Shown: one piece after another, positions 53,549-64,000 of the stretch
How positions within the stretch are numbered: position 1 is the first letter of the stretch
Layout of the letters: the number at the start of each line of letters is the position of its first letter
Assembly: GCF_902167145.1 (NCBI RefSeq)
Contig: NC_050104.1
Span: 104,481,849 to 104,545,848, forward strand
DNA length: 64,000 nt
Source of the DNA: Zea mays
Lineage: Eukaryota > Streptophyta > Magnoliopsida > Poales > Poaceae
Reading direction: 5' to 3'
Translations under genes and position numbers: made by a program
The notes under the pieces: generated by a model
What the model was told of the DNA's origin: nothing
Databases searched by the model: none
What the model saw: only the letters and a program-made list of their open reading frames with translations

Positions 53549-56500
53549 TTAAGGGTAGAAGCGACGTAGCTGTCGGATGTTCCAAGCGTTGCTGTAGACC
53601 TCGCCTTGACTGTTGGCCAGCTTGTACGTCCCGGGCTTCAAAACTTTGGCGATGACGAACGGCCCTTCCCAGGGAGGCGTGAGCTTGTGCCGCCCTCGGA
53701 CGTCTTGTCGCAGCCGAAGCACCAGGTCGCCCACCTGGAGGTCTCGGGACCAAACCCCTCGGGCGTGGTAGCGTCGCAGGGACTGCTGGTACCGCGCCGA
53801 GTGTAGTAAGGCCATGTCCCGAGCCTCTTCCAGCTGGTCCAGTGAGTCTTCTCGATTAGCTCGATTGTTTTGGTCGGCGTAGGCCCTCGTCCTCGGGGAA
53901 CCGTATTCTAAGTCTGTGGGCTAGATGGCCTCGGTCCCATAGACTAGAAAGAACGGTGTGAAGCCCGTGGCTCGGCTCGGCGTCGTCCTCAGACTCCAGA
54001 CCACCGAGCGGAGTTCCTTCATCCATCGCTTGCCGAACTTGTTGAGGTCATTGTAGATCCGAGGCTTGAGTCCTTGTAGAATCATGCCGTTGGCTCGCTC
54101 TACTTCTCCATTCGTCATGGGGTGAGCCACGGCGGCCCAGTCCACCCGGATGTGGTGATCCTCGCAGAAGTCCAGGAACTTTCTGCCGGTGAACTGGGTG
54201 CCGTTGTCGGTGATGATGGAGTTCGGGACCCCAAAGCGATGGATGATGTTGGTGAAGAACGCCACCGCCTGTTCGGACCTGATGCTGTTTAGGGGTCGGA
54301 CCTCGATCCACTTGGAGAATTGGTCGATGGCGACCAGAAGGTGCGTGTAGCCCCGGGGTGCCTTTTGCAAGGGGCCGACGAGGTCCAGACCCCACACAGC
54401 AAACGGCCAGGTGATGGGTATCGTCTGCAGAGCCTGAGCGGGCAGGTGGGTCTGCCTTGCATAGAACTGACACTCTTCGCAGGTGCGGACAATTCTTATG
54501 GCGTAGGCCATCGCCGTCGGCCAGTAGAAACCTTGTCGGAAGGCGTTTCCAACAAGGGCTCGAGGTGCTGCGTGATGGCCGCAAGCCCCCGAGTGTATCT
54601 CTTGTAAGAGCTCCTGGCCTTCGGCGACGGAAATACATCGCTGGAGGATGCCTGAGGGGCTGCGGTGGTAGAGCTCCTTCCTGTCTCCCAGCAAGACGAA
54701 CGACTTGGCGCGCCGCGCCAACCGCCGAGCTTCGGCCCGGTCGAGGGGTAGCTCTCCTCGGTGGAGATATTGCAGGTACGGGGTCTGCCAGTTTCGATTA
54801 GGCGTGGCCCCGCTTCGCTCCTCCTCGACACGCAGTGCCTCACCCTCGGGGCCGAGGGTGCTTCGGGCTGAGCCGAGGGTGCCTCGGGCCGAGCCGAGGG
54901 TGCCTCGAACTGGGCCGAGGCCTTCTCGGGCTCGGGTGTGTCGTCGGTCTTGACGGAGGGTTGATGCAGGTCTCGGGAGAAGACGTCCGGGGGAACCGTT
55001 GTTCGCCCCGAGGCTATTTTAGCCAGCTCGTTCGCAGTCTCGTTGTAGCATCGGGCGATGTGGTTGAGCTCGAGCCCGTAGAACTTGTCTTCCAGGCGTC
55101 GAACCTCATCGCAGTAGGCTTCCATCTTCGGGTCGCGGCAGTGGGAGTTCTTCATGACTTGGTCGATGACGAGCTGCGAGTCACCGTGAGCGTCGAGGCG
55201 TGGGACCCCTAGCTCGATGGCGATGCGCAACCCGTTGACCAGAGCCTCGTACTCGGCCACATTGTTGGACGCCGGGAAATGGAGGCGTAGCACGTAGCGT
55301 AGGTGCTTCCCGAGGGGTGAGATGAAGAGCAGGCCAAAGCCTGCTCCTGTCTTCATCAGCGACCCGTCGAAGAACATGGTCCAGAGTTCCGGTTGGATCG
55401 GAGCTATTGGGAGCTGGGTGTCGACCCATTCAGCCACAAAGTCCGCCAAGACCTTGGACTTGATGGCCTTCCGAGGGGCGAACGAGATTGTCTCGCCCAT
55501 GATTTCCACCGCCCACTTTGCAATTCTACCCGAGGCCTCTCGGCACTGGATGATCTCCCCCAGGAGGAAGGATGACACCACAGTTACCGGATGAGACTCG
55601 AAGTAGTGTCGCAACTTCCGCCGCGTCAGGATCACCGTGTACAGCAGCTTCTTAATTTGTGGGTAGCGGATCTTGGTCTCGGACAGTACCTCACTGATGA
55701 AGTAGACTGGCCTCTGGACGGGCAATGCATGCCCCTCTTCTCGTCTCTCAACCATAATCGCGGCGCTAACCACCTGAGTGGTCGCGACGACGTAGATCAA
55801 GAGGGCTTCTCCGGCAGCGGGGGGCACCAAGATGGGCGCGTTCGTGAGGAGCGCCTTCAGGTTCCCGAGGGCTTCCTCGGCATCAGGGGTCCAAGTGAAG
55901 CACTCGGCCTTCCTTAAGAGGCGGTACAGAGGTAGGCCTCTTTCGCCGAGGCGCGAGATGAAACGGCTCAGAGCCGCAAGGCTTCCCGTGACCCTCTGTA
56001 TGCCTTTCAAGTCCTTGATGGGCCCCATGCTGGTGATGGCCGCGATCTTCTCCAGGTTGGCCTCGATGCCTTGCTCGGAGACGATGAACCCCAAGAGCAT
56101 GCCTCGGGGGACCCCGAAGACACACTTCTCGGGATTGAGTTTCACGCCTTTCGCCTTGAGACATCGGAATGTCGCTCCAAGGTCGGAAAGGAGGTCGGAG
56201 GCTTTCCTCGTCTTGACTAAGATGTCATCGACGTAGGCCTCGACCGTTCGGCCAATGTGTTCGCCGAACACGTGGTTCATGCACCTTTGGTATGTCGCAC
56301 CCACATTCCTCAAACCGAACGGCATGGTAACATAGCAGTACATGCCAAAAGGTGTGATGAAAGAAGTCGCGAGCTGATCGGACTCTTTCATCCTGATTTG
56401 GTGATACCCTGAGTAGGCATCGAGGAAAGACAGGGTTTCGCACCCAGCAGTGGAATCCACGATTTGATCGATGCGAGGCAGAGGGTAGGGAACTTTCAGA

Positions 56501-57471
56501 CATGCTTTGTTTAGACCAGTGTAGTCTACACACATCCGCCATTTCCCTCATTTCTTTCTCACAAGCACAGGGTTGGCAAGCCATTCGGGATGGAATACCT
56601 CTTCGATGAACCCTGCCGCCATTAGCTTGTGGATCTCCTCGCCTATGGCTCTGCGCTTTTCTTCGTCGAATCGGCACAGAGGCTGCTTCACGGGTCGGGC
56701 TCCAGCTCGGATATCCAGCGAGTGCTCGGCGACATCCCTCGGTATGCCGGGCATGTCCGAGGGACTCCACGCGAAGACGTCGGCGTTTGCACGGAGGAAG
56801 TCGACGGGCACTACTTCCTATTTGGGGTCGAGCTCGGCGCTGATCCGGATCTGCTTGGAGGCATCGTTGATGGGGTCGAGAGTGACGGATTTAACTATCT
56901 CCGCTGGCTCGATGTTGCCGGCGTGGCGCTTCACGTCTGGCGCCTCCTTAGAGAGGCTCTCCAGGTCGGCGATGAGGGCCTCGGATTCGGCGAGGGCCTC
57001 GGCGTACTCCACGCACTCCACGTCGCATTCGTACGCGTGTCGGTACGTGGGGCCAACGGTGATGACCCCGTTGGGGCCTGGCATCTTGAGCTTGAGGTAG
57101 GTGTAGTTGAGGACGGCCATGAACTTGGCGTAGCATGGTCTCCCCAGCACGGCGTGGTAGGTTCCTCGAAACCCGACCACCTCGAACGTGAGGGTCTCCC
57201 TTCGGAAGTTGGAGGGTGTCCCAAAGTAGACGGGTAGATCGAGTCGTCCGAGGGGCTGGACGTGCTTCCCGGGGATGATCCCGTGGAAAGGCGCAGCGCC
57301 TGCCCGGACCGAGGACAGATCGATCCGCAGGAGCCCGAGGGTCTCGGCGTAGATGATGTTGAGGCTGCTGCCTCCGTCCATGAGGACCTTGGTGAGCCTG
57401 ACGTTGCCGATGACGGGATCGACAACGAGCGGGTATTTCCCCGAGCTCGGCACGCGGTCGGGATGGTCGCC
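53549..57471 (-). pseudogene. pol: H pol: protease, RT, RNase H, second RNase H, integrase (broken)
   Basis: Protease has VLMDGGSSLNIIY (about 57385). RT follows, with YVDDILV (about 56240), then its RNase H (LLIYVVATTQVVSAA, about 55800; the usual Asp of this motif is not seen). A second RNase H of the Tat type contains MFFDGSLMKTGAGFG (about 55370) and SNNVAEYEALVNGL (about 55265). Integrase has a zinc-binding H/C segment (about 54600-54470), DDE residues in GLDLVGPL, TDNGTQF and NGEVERAN (54400-54090) and ends RQLRRFYP at 53549. Breaks: TAG 57472 at the gag-pol passage, TAG 56818, TGA 56548, a frameshift near 54845 between the second RNase H and integrase, and TAG 53921. Confidence 0.92.
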
Positions 57472-59940
57472 CTAGTCGAAGGTGATGGGCTTGTCGAACC
57501 AGTCTAGGTAGACTGGCGCCGCCACCTTTACCGAACAGACCTCCCGACGCTCTTGCTTGCGGTGCCGAGCCGAGGCGTTCGCCACTTGCCCACCGTAGAT
57601 CATGAAGCAGTCGTGGACTTCGGGGAACTCTCCTGCCTTGTGATCCTCCTTCTTATCATCGTCGCGGGCCCTGCCACCTTCCGCAGGTGGCCCGGCCCTG
57701 TGAAAGTTGCACCGAAGCATGGCGCACTCCTCAAGGGTGTGCTTGACGGGCCCCTGATGATAGGGGCACGTCTCATTGAGCATCTTGTCAAAGAGATTGG
57801 CGCCCCTGGGAGGTTTCCGAGGGTTCTTGTACTCGGCGGCGGCGACAAGGTCCGCGTTAGCGGCGTCGCGTTTCGCTTGCGACTTCTTCTTGCCCTTCTT
57901 CTTGGTGCCGCGCTGAGTCGACACCTTAGGGACATCTTCTGGTAGGCGGCCCTGGGGCTGCTTGTCCTTCCGGAAGATGGCCTCAACCGCCTCCTGGCTA
58001 GAGGCGAACTTGGTGGCGATGTCCATCAGCTCGCTCGCCCTGGTGGGGGTCTTGCGACCCAACTTGCTCACCAGGTCGCGGCAGGTGGTGCCGGCGAGGA
58101 ACACGCCGATGACATCCGAATCGGTGACGTTGGGCAGCTCGGTGCGCTGCTTCGAGAATCACCGGATGTAGTCCCGGAGAGACTCCCCTGGCTGCTGGCG
58201 GCAGCTTCGGAGATCCTAGGAGTTCCCTGGGCGCACGTACGTGCCCTGGAAATTGCCGGCGAAGGCTTGGACCAGGTCATCCCAGTTGGAGACCTGCCCC
58301 GGAGGCAGGTGCTCCAGCCAGGCCCGAGCGGTATCGGAGAGGAACAGGGGGAGGTTGCGGATGATGAGGTTGTCATCATCCATTCCACCTAGGTGGCAGG
58401 CCAGCCGGTAGTCCGCGAGCCACAGTTCCGGTCTCGTCTCCCCCGAGTACTTTGTGATAGTAGTCAGGGTTCGGAACCAGGTCGGGAACGGCGCCCATCG
58501 TATGGCGCGGCTGAAAGCATGTGGACCGGGTGGTTCGGGCGAGGGACTCTGATCCTCCCCGCTGTCATAGCGTCCCCCGCGTCTGGGGTGGTAGCCTCGG
58601 CGCACCCTCTTGTCGAGGTGGGTTCGACGGTGGCAGTGAGGGTGTTCGTTGCCGAGGCGGCCCGGGGCCGCAGGCGCTGTGTTGCGCGTGCGCCCGGTGT
58701 GGACCGAGGCTTCCCGCATGAATCGGGAAGTCGCGGCGCGATGTTCCGAGGGGTACCCCTGCCTTCGGGAGGCAGAGCTTTCGGCCCGTCGGACCGCGGC
58801 ATCCTCCAGGAGGTTCTTGAGCTCTCCCTGGATACGCCGCCCCTCGGTGGTAGATGGCTCCGGCATCGCGCGAAGTATTGCCGCTGCAGCCAGGTTCTGG
58901 CCGACCCCACTGGAAACCGATTGCGGCCTTACCCTGACATCGTCGGCGACGCGGTGCTGGATGCCCTGGGGTAGATGACGCACTTCTCCGACCGGAGGTT
59001 GGCCCGCCCATTCCTGCCCATTGTCCCGGCGGAACGGCTCAAGTGTTCCTGCTCCCTCGCCGAGCATGGCCTGCATCTCGCGGATTTGCTCGAGCTGTGG
59101 GTCATGACCCCCCGCCGGGACGGGGACCACAGCTAGCTCCCGAAGGATGTCAACGCGAGGCACAGGCCTAGGGAGATCACCGTTCTCCGGCATACCAAGA
59201 TGGTTGCCTTCGTCGGGACCCCCTAGATCGACGTGGAAACATTCACGACTTGGGCCGCAGTCCTCGTCGCCGAGGCTGCGGCTACCGTCGGAACAGTCGG
59301 AAAGGCAGTAGTCGCAAGCGGTCATAAAGTCCCGCATGGCACTGGGGTTACCAAGTCCGGAGAAATCCCAACTAAAGTCGGGCTCGTCATCTTCCTCGGA
59401 ACCCGAGGGCCCATAGGTCGAGACGGCCGTCAGCCAGTCCCAGGGTAACCGCATACGAAACCCCAGAGGGTTTGGACCCGCCTCTATGAGAGCGTCCACC
59501 AAAGCGAAGTCGCTTGGTGGGTCAAGGCTGAATCCGAAAGGCGCGAGATGGGAATCGGTCGGTACCTCTTGGTCGACGGGCGGTGACGAAGTCACATCAG
59601 GGGCTGACTGCACCGTCGTCTCAGGTACGAGGGACGCCCAGCAAGTCCTTTGCGAGCGTGCTGGCGTCGTTCGTTTGCTTGGGGCTGGCGTGTTGCGGGG
59701 AGACGGCGCTCGTCTTCGTCTCAGACGCGAGGTCGATGCCCGACGTGTCCCCCGTTGGGGCGCCGGCGCCGTCGACTCGCTCGACAGCCAACGAGGTGCC
59801 GCCTCCTGCTTGGCCTTGGTTGCCCCGCCTCCTCCTCCGTCGGCGGGGGAGGGGACGGGACAAGCCCGAATATTGTTCTTCCACCACGTGGGGAAGACAT
59901 CGTCGATTCTGCCGTCGGCGGGCAGGTTGTCGGCCGCCAT
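57472..59940 (-). pseudogene. gag: H gag (two nonsense codons)
   Basis: ATG at 59940 (MAADNLPADGRIDDVFPTWW), 180 bases inside the element. A long Arg/Pro/acidic N-terminal part (to about residue 500) precedes the Retrotrans_gag capsid domain (ELWLADYRLACHLGG, TARAWLEHLPPGQVSNWDD, about 58400-58260). A Lys-rich region follows, then a zinc-finger-like CPYHQGPVKHTLEEC (about 57765). Breaks: TAG at 58216-58218 and TGA at 58159-58161, most simply former Trp codons. The frame continues directly into protease after the TAG at 57472. Confidence 0.88.
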
Positions 59941-60084
59941 TGTCGCTGTCGCGCGGCGGGGGAAGGAGTATCATGTCGTAGCTGCCGTCGAGGGACATGA
60001 ACTCAAGACTCCCAAAACAGAGTACCGTCCCGGGCTGGAAAGGTTGCTGGAGACTGCCCATCTGGAGCTTGATGGGAAGCTGTT

Positions 60085-60121
60085 CGTCAACACGCAGCAG
60101 GCCCCTACCTGGCGCACCAAC
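60085..60121 (-). promoter_or_regulatory. H primer-binding region
   Basis: Minus strand GTTGGTGCGCCAGGTAGGGG immediately after the 5' LTR. TGCGCCAGGTAGGGG-type sites occur next to LTRs of several grass Tat elements; the priming tRNA was not determined. Confidence 0.7.
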
Positions 60122-61726
60122 TGTCAGCGTTTCGAACCCGGGGGGTCCCTAGACCGACGAGTAAATTGTCGCCGCGTGCCCCAGCCCAGATGAGTCGGCG
60201 CGAGACGGAGCGCGAAGGGGGGAAGAGAAGCCGGAGGGAGACAGACGTCAAAGGGGAAACCTGCGGCCTTCATGTTTGTCCCTCGCCCAGGTCGGGTGCG
60301 CTTGCAGTAGGGGGTTACAAGCGTCCACGCGGGAGGGAGCGAGCGGCCTCACGCGAGCGCTGTCCCGTCCTTCCCCGCGCGGCCAACCTCCGTAAGAGGG
60401 CCCTGGACCTTCCTTTTATAGGCGTAAGGAAAGGATCCAGGTGTACAATGGAGGGTGTAGCTGTGTGCTAACGTGTCTAGCGGAGGAGAGCTAGCGCCCT
60501 AAGTACATGCCATCGTGGCAGCCGGAGAGGTTTTGGCGCCCGGTTCGTGTGGTGTCGTGGCCGTCGGAGGAGCGCTGGAGCCTGGCGGAAGGACAGCTGT
60601 CGGGGCTGTCGAGTCCTTGCCGACGTCCTCTTGCTTCCGTAAGGGGGCTGAGAGCCGCCGTCGTCATAGAGCATGCGGGGCGCCATCATTACTTGTTTAC
60701 CGGAGCGAGCCAGATGGGACGCCGGTCTTGTTCCCCATAGCCTGAGTCAGCTTGGGGTAGGGTAATGATGGCGCCTCCTGTGACATGGTCGGTCCGAGCC
60801 CTGGGTTGGGCGAGGTGGAGGCTCCTCCGAGGTCGAGGTCGAGTCTGTCTTCCAAGGCCGAGGTCGAGTCTGAGCCCCCGGGTGAGGCGGAGACCGTCGG
60901 TTGAGGCCAGGGCTGTGTCCGAGCCCTGGGGTCGGGCGAAGCGGAGTTCGTCGTCTTCCGGGGCTAAGCCCGAGTCCGAGCCCTGGGTCGGGCGAGGCGG
61001 AGTTCGTCGTCTTCTGGGGCTGAGCCCGAGTCCGAGCCCTGGGGTCGGGCGAAGCGGAGTTCATCGTCTTCCGGGGCTGAGCCCGAGTCCGAGCCCTGGG
61101 TCGGGCGAGGCGGAGTTCGTCGTCTTCCGGGGCTGAGCCCGAGTCCGAGCCCTGGGGTCGGGCGAGGCGGAGTTCGTCGTCTTCCGGGGCTGAGCCCAAG
61201 TCCGAGCCCTAGGTCGGGCGAGGCGGAGCTTCCTATGGTGCTCGAGGCCAGACTTGGCTGCTGTCAGCCTCACTCTGTTGAGTGGCACAGCAGTCGGAGC
61301 GGCGCAGGCGGCGCTGTCCTTTTGTCAGGCCGGTCAGTGGAGCGGCGAAGTGACTACGGTCACTTCGGCTCTGTCGACTGAAGGGCACGCGTCAGGATAA
61401 GGTGTCAGGCCACCTTTGCATTAAATGCTCCTGCAATATAGTCGGTCGTCGTGGCGATCGGGCCAAGGTTTCTTCTCGGCGAAGACTGGGCCTCGGGCGA
61501 GCCGAAGGTGTGTCCGTGGCCCGAGGGGGGCCTCGGGCGAGACGTGAATCCTCCGGGGTCGGCTGCCCTTGTCCGAGGCTAGGTTCGGGCGGGGCGAGAT
61601 CGTGTCCCTTGAGTGGACCGAGCCTTGACTTAATTGTACCCATCAGGCCTTTGCAGCTTTGTGTTGATGGGGGTTACCAGCTGAGATTAGGAGCCTTGAG
61701 GGTACCCCTAATTATGGTCCCCGACA
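60122..61726 (-). repeat. H 5' LTR
   Basis: 1605 bp, plus-strand ends TGTCAGCGTTTC and GGTCCCCGACA; 60 bp longer than the 3' LTR mainly because of extra sequence near 61490-61535. Minus-strand TATAAAA at 60414-60420. The tandem near 59-bp GC-rich units run from about 60925 to 61225. Scattered substitutions show an older insertion than Z. Confidence 0.93.
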
Positions 61727-61731
61727 ACGCT
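61727..61731. repeat. Target-site duplication of H, right copy (ACGCT)
   Basis: One mismatch to ATGCT at 46798-46802; copia sequence C resumes here. Confidence 0.85.
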
Positions 61732-62445
61732 AATGGGAACTGACGGACAGCTGGACCTCAACGCGGGTGGTAAGTCCATAGATCAAAAGGTATACCGGTA
61801 TGTAATAGGATCCTTGCTTTTATCTTTGTGCAAGTAGATCGAATATTATGTTTTCTCTTTGCATATGTGCTAGATTTCATTCCGACCCCAAGGAATGTCA
61901 CCTTGTGGCTGTGAAGCGCATTCTTCGATATTTAATTTATATGCCTTACATCGGGCTCTAGTATCCTAAGGGGTCTACCTTTGACTTGATTGGATATTCA
62001 GACTCCGACTATGCCGGGTGCAAGGCTGATAGGACAAACACTTCAGTGACTTGTTTGTTACTAGGAAGGTCTCCAGTGTCTTGTAGCTCAAAGAAACAAA
62101 CATTCGTTACCCTATCCACCGCCGAGGCCAAGTATGTTGACGTTGCACACAACTACTTTGGATGAGGCAACCCTCCGGGACTTTGGCTACAATTTAAGCA
62201 AAGTCCCACTCCTATGTGATAATGAGAGTGTAATCTGCTTGACGGATAATCCCGTTGAACGCAGCTGCACTAAGCACATAGACATCTGGCATCACTTTCT
62301 GAGAGACCACCAGCAAAGGGGAGATATCAATGTTTGCCATGTTAGCACTGATCACCAGCTAGCTGATATCTTCACCAAGCCATTAGATGAGAAAAGGTTT
62401 TGTAAGTTGCGTAGTGAGCTAAATGTCTTGTGGAACTTGGATTGA
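61732..62445 (+). pseudogene. pol: C part 4: RT end and RNase H (broken)
   Basis: Collinear with E1 4905-5105 plus 14984-15507. Several frames hold recognisable pieces; the last 300 bp are open: [39 protein letters not shown] and [20 protein letters not shown], ending TGA 62443-62445. The AEAEYIAAG motif is destroyed (AKYVDVAHN-like). C is the most decayed copia element of the window and the host of A, the solo LTR and H. Confidence 0.88.
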
Positions 62446-62614
62446 TTTATAGCATACATGTACTTTTATGCCTTTGATCATGTTCTATTAAGCTTAATTG
62501 TCATTATAGCTTATCTTGGTGCTCAAGTTGTAGAATTTCATCCTCGTACCCCACAATGATCACCAAGATGAAGTTGGTGGAAGGATCAGCTTTGATCATG
62601 TTTTAAAAAATAAG
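62446..62614 (+). other. C 3' tail
   Basis: Non-coding continuation resembling the start of the untranslated region after E1 pol (TTTGATCATG near 62473). No polypurine tract or LTR follows; it is cut by the CACTA-like fragment. Confidence 0.5.
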
Positions 62615-62807
62615 CTTCGCCGAGTGCCCTAGATCCAGCACTCGGCAAAGAATTTTTCAAAAAAATTTAAAAAATAAACTTTGTCGAGTGTCCCCGGACG
62701 ACAATCGACAAAGATCTTTTTTTAAAAAAATCTTTGCCGAGTGTTCCTGTATGACACTCGACAAAATTACTTCTTTGCGGAGTGTCTTTCCCTGACACTC
62801 GGCAACG
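62615..62807. mobile_element. CACTA-type transposon subterminal repeats
   Basis: Four hairpin units of about 35 bp, each CTTTGCCGAGTGTC...GACACTCGGCAAAG or a variant: 62615-62650, 62679-62713, 62732-62765 and 62773-62807. This motif is typical of the subterminal, transposase-binding repeats of maize En/Spm-like CACTA elements. No CACTA terminus or transposase is seen, so it is a fragment. Confidence 0.7.
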
Positions 62808-63273
62808 TATATTTTATTTTATTTTCCTTTTTTCACCAAACTTTTTCTAATGTGTTTGTACACTATATATACCTACATATTCTATTTTGGCACAATTATC
62901 AAAGTGTTTCATATAACTATTAGATTTAGTTCGTTTAATTGGATTTCTTCGGATAATTCAAATTTAAACGATAAGTCACTCGAAAAATGAAAAACAATGA
63001 ATGCAAAAATGATATTCATGTTATTTAGTATAAGTTATGGCTATTTCAGGAACAGACCGGAATTTTCGAGCACCATGCTCACGAAACATGAACGTGAACT
63101 TGCGATCTAGTTGTTTTAAAATTGTATAAAACACAAACAAAGTCACAAAATCATGAAACTTATCGACATGTCATGATATCATGTGTAGAGACTATGATAA
63201 AAAATTGACAGTGTTTCATAAAAGTTGTCACGCACTATATGTAGAAACCTAGTCAGCCTTGACGCACACATAC
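62808..63273. other. AT-rich sequence, possibly the interior of the CACTA fragment
   Basis: No ORF, tandem repeat or terminal motif recognised. It follows the hairpin units without a visible break and ends where an LTR begins at 63274. Confidence 0.4.
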
Positions 63274-64000
63274 TGTAATACTCAAAAGTGCAATAATGAG
63301 AACATAGATAATCCCAGTAATTTGTGTCCTCTACTTATCATCACATGTGATCAACCCTAGTTATAAGTGGATAATTAACACAAAGAACACATAGATAACC
63401 TGTGCATCATGCTGGAGTTTATTTGATTGTGCATTTGTGGATAATAAAAATAAAAGCATCAATAGCAATGTAATAATGTGCCCATGACATCCAAACCCTA
63501 AAATTAAAAACAAAACCATGAAAATGGAGAAGGAAAGGAATAAATATTGTACAATGCAAAATAAATATATAAATAAATAAATTCCTCTCATTTTTGGGTA
63601 TGTTAAAATTGCACTTATAATCTGTGGATAAACTTTACACAAGGGTGGAATTTAAATTTGAAATGGAAATATGAATTTGGAAAGGAAGAAAAGAGATTAG
63701 GAAAGAAAATAAAAAGAAAAGGATTAAAACCTTACCTGGGCCTCGGACTCCTAATCTGGCCCAACAACTATTTCCATCCGCGCGACCTGACCTGGATGCT
63801 GCGCCGCCACCAAATCCACCCGCCGCCAGTGTTCCATGAGCAGGGTGATGGCCGCCGTGCGGTTTATGCCTGAACCTAGAATTAGAGTCCAAATTATGGT
63901 GCCTGGGTGAATCGCGGGAGCACGGGGGACCTTCATGGTGCATCATCGCACGCGATGACCAACCCAGTCCCGCAAAATTGCTTAGCTTCCTGGATCCGCC
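63274..64000 (+). repeat. Partial gypsy LTR related to F's LTR
   Basis: TGTAATACTCAAAAGTGC begins a stretch resembling the start of F's LTR in order: GCATCATGCTG, ATTTG.TTGTGCATTTGTG, TAATAATGTGCC, AAATCCTAAAAT-like text, AAGGAAAGGAATAAAT, then a purine run and ACCTGGGCC. Divergence is high, so it is another family of the same clade. It runs off the window. The preceding five bases, CATAC, would be its target site. Confidence 0.65.

Larger units (their letters stand above)
46803..61726 (-). mobile_element. H: Huck-like Ty3/gypsy element of the Tat lineage, minus strand
   Basis: 14.9 kb: 5' LTR 61726-60122, primer site, gag 59940-57472, pol 57471-53549, antisense gene 49771-53087 on the + strand, polypurine tract and 3' LTR 48347-46803. 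Tat lineage is shown by two RNase H domains in pol. LTR sequence and size recall maize Huck; the name is from memory. Every protein-coding part has premature stops. It is GC-rich, unlike the AT-rich copia neighbours. Confidence 0.9.

Noticed and set aside
54496..56535. Long minus-strand ORF taken first as a single intact RT protein
   Set aside because: Its last 100 codons are out of frame with the pol region they overlap; the true integrase frame begins at a frameshift near 54845.

Overview
The window is intergenic DNA of a large-genome grass, almost certainly maize (Zea mays) or a very close relative. It is built almost entirely of LTR retrotransposons nested inside one another. I recognise Sirevirus-type Ty1/copia elements (Ji/Opie/giepum-like), a Tekay/Prem1-like chromovirus, a zeon-like non-autonomous element and a Huck-like Tat-lineage Ty3/gypsy element. 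I found no convincing host gene, tRNA, rRNA or CRISPR array. Family names come from memory of maize repeats and are tentative. Element boundaries, target-site duplications (TSDs) and coding domains were read directly from the sequence.

Layout. 1-17464: copia element E1 on the + strand (gag, pol, 3' LTR; its 5' LTR lies left of the window). It is split at 5106-14978 by gypsy element F (LTR 3015 bp, internal part 3.6 kb, LTR 3237 bp; TSD AGTTT). 17465-18282: integrase fragment of another gypsy element (G). 18283-19325: single-copy-looking GC-rich then AT-rich DNA with a promoter-like minus-strand arrangement. From 19326 an old, broken + strand copia element (C) is cut into four pieces: 19326-20467, 44896-45555, 46686-46802 and 61727-62445. 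Between the first two pieces lies minus-strand copia element A (20468-44895). A contains copia element B (22626-42593, minus strand, with a third ORF downstream of pol), and B contains the zeon-like element Z (24490-31907, minus strand, TSD GTCAC). A solo LTR of A's family (45556-46685, TSD CTTCC) and the Huck-like element H (46803-61726, minus strand, TSD ATGCT/ACGCT) interrupt the later pieces of C. The right edge holds a CACTA-transposon-like fragment with four hairpin repeats (62615-62807) and the start of a gypsy LTR related to F (63274-64000).

How the parts work. E1, A, B, C, F and H once encoded Gag plus protease, reverse transcriptase (RT), RNase H and integrase (IN), but all now carry nonsense codons or frameshifts. 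Z has an uninterrupted gag, no pol at all, and LTRs that look identical by eye, so it inserted very recently and must have used enzymes supplied in trans.

The most striking content is an antisense gene in both Tat-type elements. In Z, on the + strand opposite to the element, there is a complete gene with a TATA box, an ATG at 25461, three exons joined by two canonical introns in perfect frame, and a stop at 28661-28663 (1011 codons). H has a decayed five-exon counterpart (49771-53087) with the same order of an N-terminal domain, a charged linker and a coiled coil. Introns persist because the genomic RNA of the element runs along the other strand. The locus also records a datable order of events: insertions, a tandem duplication of already dead copia sequence, a deletion with 5-bp microhomology, solo-LTR formation, and premature stops that are mostly TAG.
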